Shown here piece by piece: positions 6,328 to 6,422 of a stretch of 6,422 bases of DNA. The notes below the pieces were generated by a model that had not been told where the DNA came from, searched no databases, and was given only the letters and a program-made list of their open reading frames with translations. Made by a program: the position numbers and the translations under genes. Each line of letters opens with the position of its first letter. Within the stretch, counting starts at the first letter, position 1. This DNA is from JAVKFF01 sp040226215 (lineage in GTDB: Bacteria; Pseudomonadota; Alphaproteobacteria; DSM-16000; Inquilinaceae), in assembly GCA_040226215.1 (NCBI GenBank), contig JAVKFF010000209.1, forward strand, positions 1-6,422, read 5' to 3'.

Positions 6328-6422
6328 CGGCCGCCCCGCCCCCCCGCGGGGCCGGGGGGTGGGTGGGGGCCGGCCGCCCCCCCGGTTAGTGAAATAGACC
6401 CGCCCGCCCCCCCCCCGGGCCC
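6328..6422. other. Low-complexity G/C homopolymer tail, probable contig-end sequence
   Basis: The last 95 bases are long C and G runs with an isolated AT-rich island (ttagtgaaatagac at 6386-6399). No reading frame or RNA gene is visible. Runs of 6-10 identical bases at the window's very end are typical of unreliable read ends, so base-level interpretation is unsafe. Confidence 0.5.

Noticed and set aside
1..6422. Mobile element, defence system or CRISPR-like locus
   Set aside because: I saw no direct-repeat arrays, transposase or integrase motifs, nuclease genes or target-site duplications. The complete genes all belong to ordinary chromosomal families with uniform codon use.

Overview
The window looks like ordinary chromosome from a very GC-rich alphaproteobacterium, probably near the end of a contig. 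The lineage call is an inference: coding third positions are almost all G or C, and the last gene is a Bax-inhibitor-1 protein with the alphaproteobacterial layout (…LYGYTTKR…, …QIKEMYY…). No rRNA, tRNA, CRISPR array, insertion sequence or phage gene was seen.

Layout. On the minus strand, reading leftward from about 1.93 kb, are a secreted TesA-like SGNH esterase/thioesterase (1269-1925, start uncertain), a Tas-family aldo/keto reductase (142-1182), and the first 34 codons of an RNA 2',3'-cyclic phosphodiesterase (thpR, running off the left edge). On the plus strand, diverging from the esterase across a gap of about 180 bp, are an ABC ATPase (2110-2844) and, 5 bp later, its 837-residue FtsX/MacB-fold permease (2850-5363). 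A separate plus-strand gene with its own predicted promoter follows: a seven-helix Bax-inhibitor-1 family protein (5512-6288). The final 130 bases are hairpin-forming, homopolymer-rich and non-coding.

How the genes work together. The divergent esterase / ATPase / large-permease trio reproduces the tesA-ybbA-ybbP arrangement of E. coli. The likely unit is a periplasmic lysophospholipase/thioesterase-type hydrolase served by an ABC machine of the MacB/LolCDE mechanotransmission class that handles hydrophobic molecules at the inner membrane. Tas and ThpR are housekeeping-type neighbours with no evident link to that trio.

Points worth a second look. The Bax-inhibitor-1 protein lacks both aspartates of the family's pH-sensing Asp-Asp pair (Gln209 and Ser240 stand in their places). 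The esterase has no conventional start codon that would include its obvious signal peptide. A perfect 14-bp palindrome lies just upstream of the ABC ATPase gene. I found no convincing evidence of a wholly new system.
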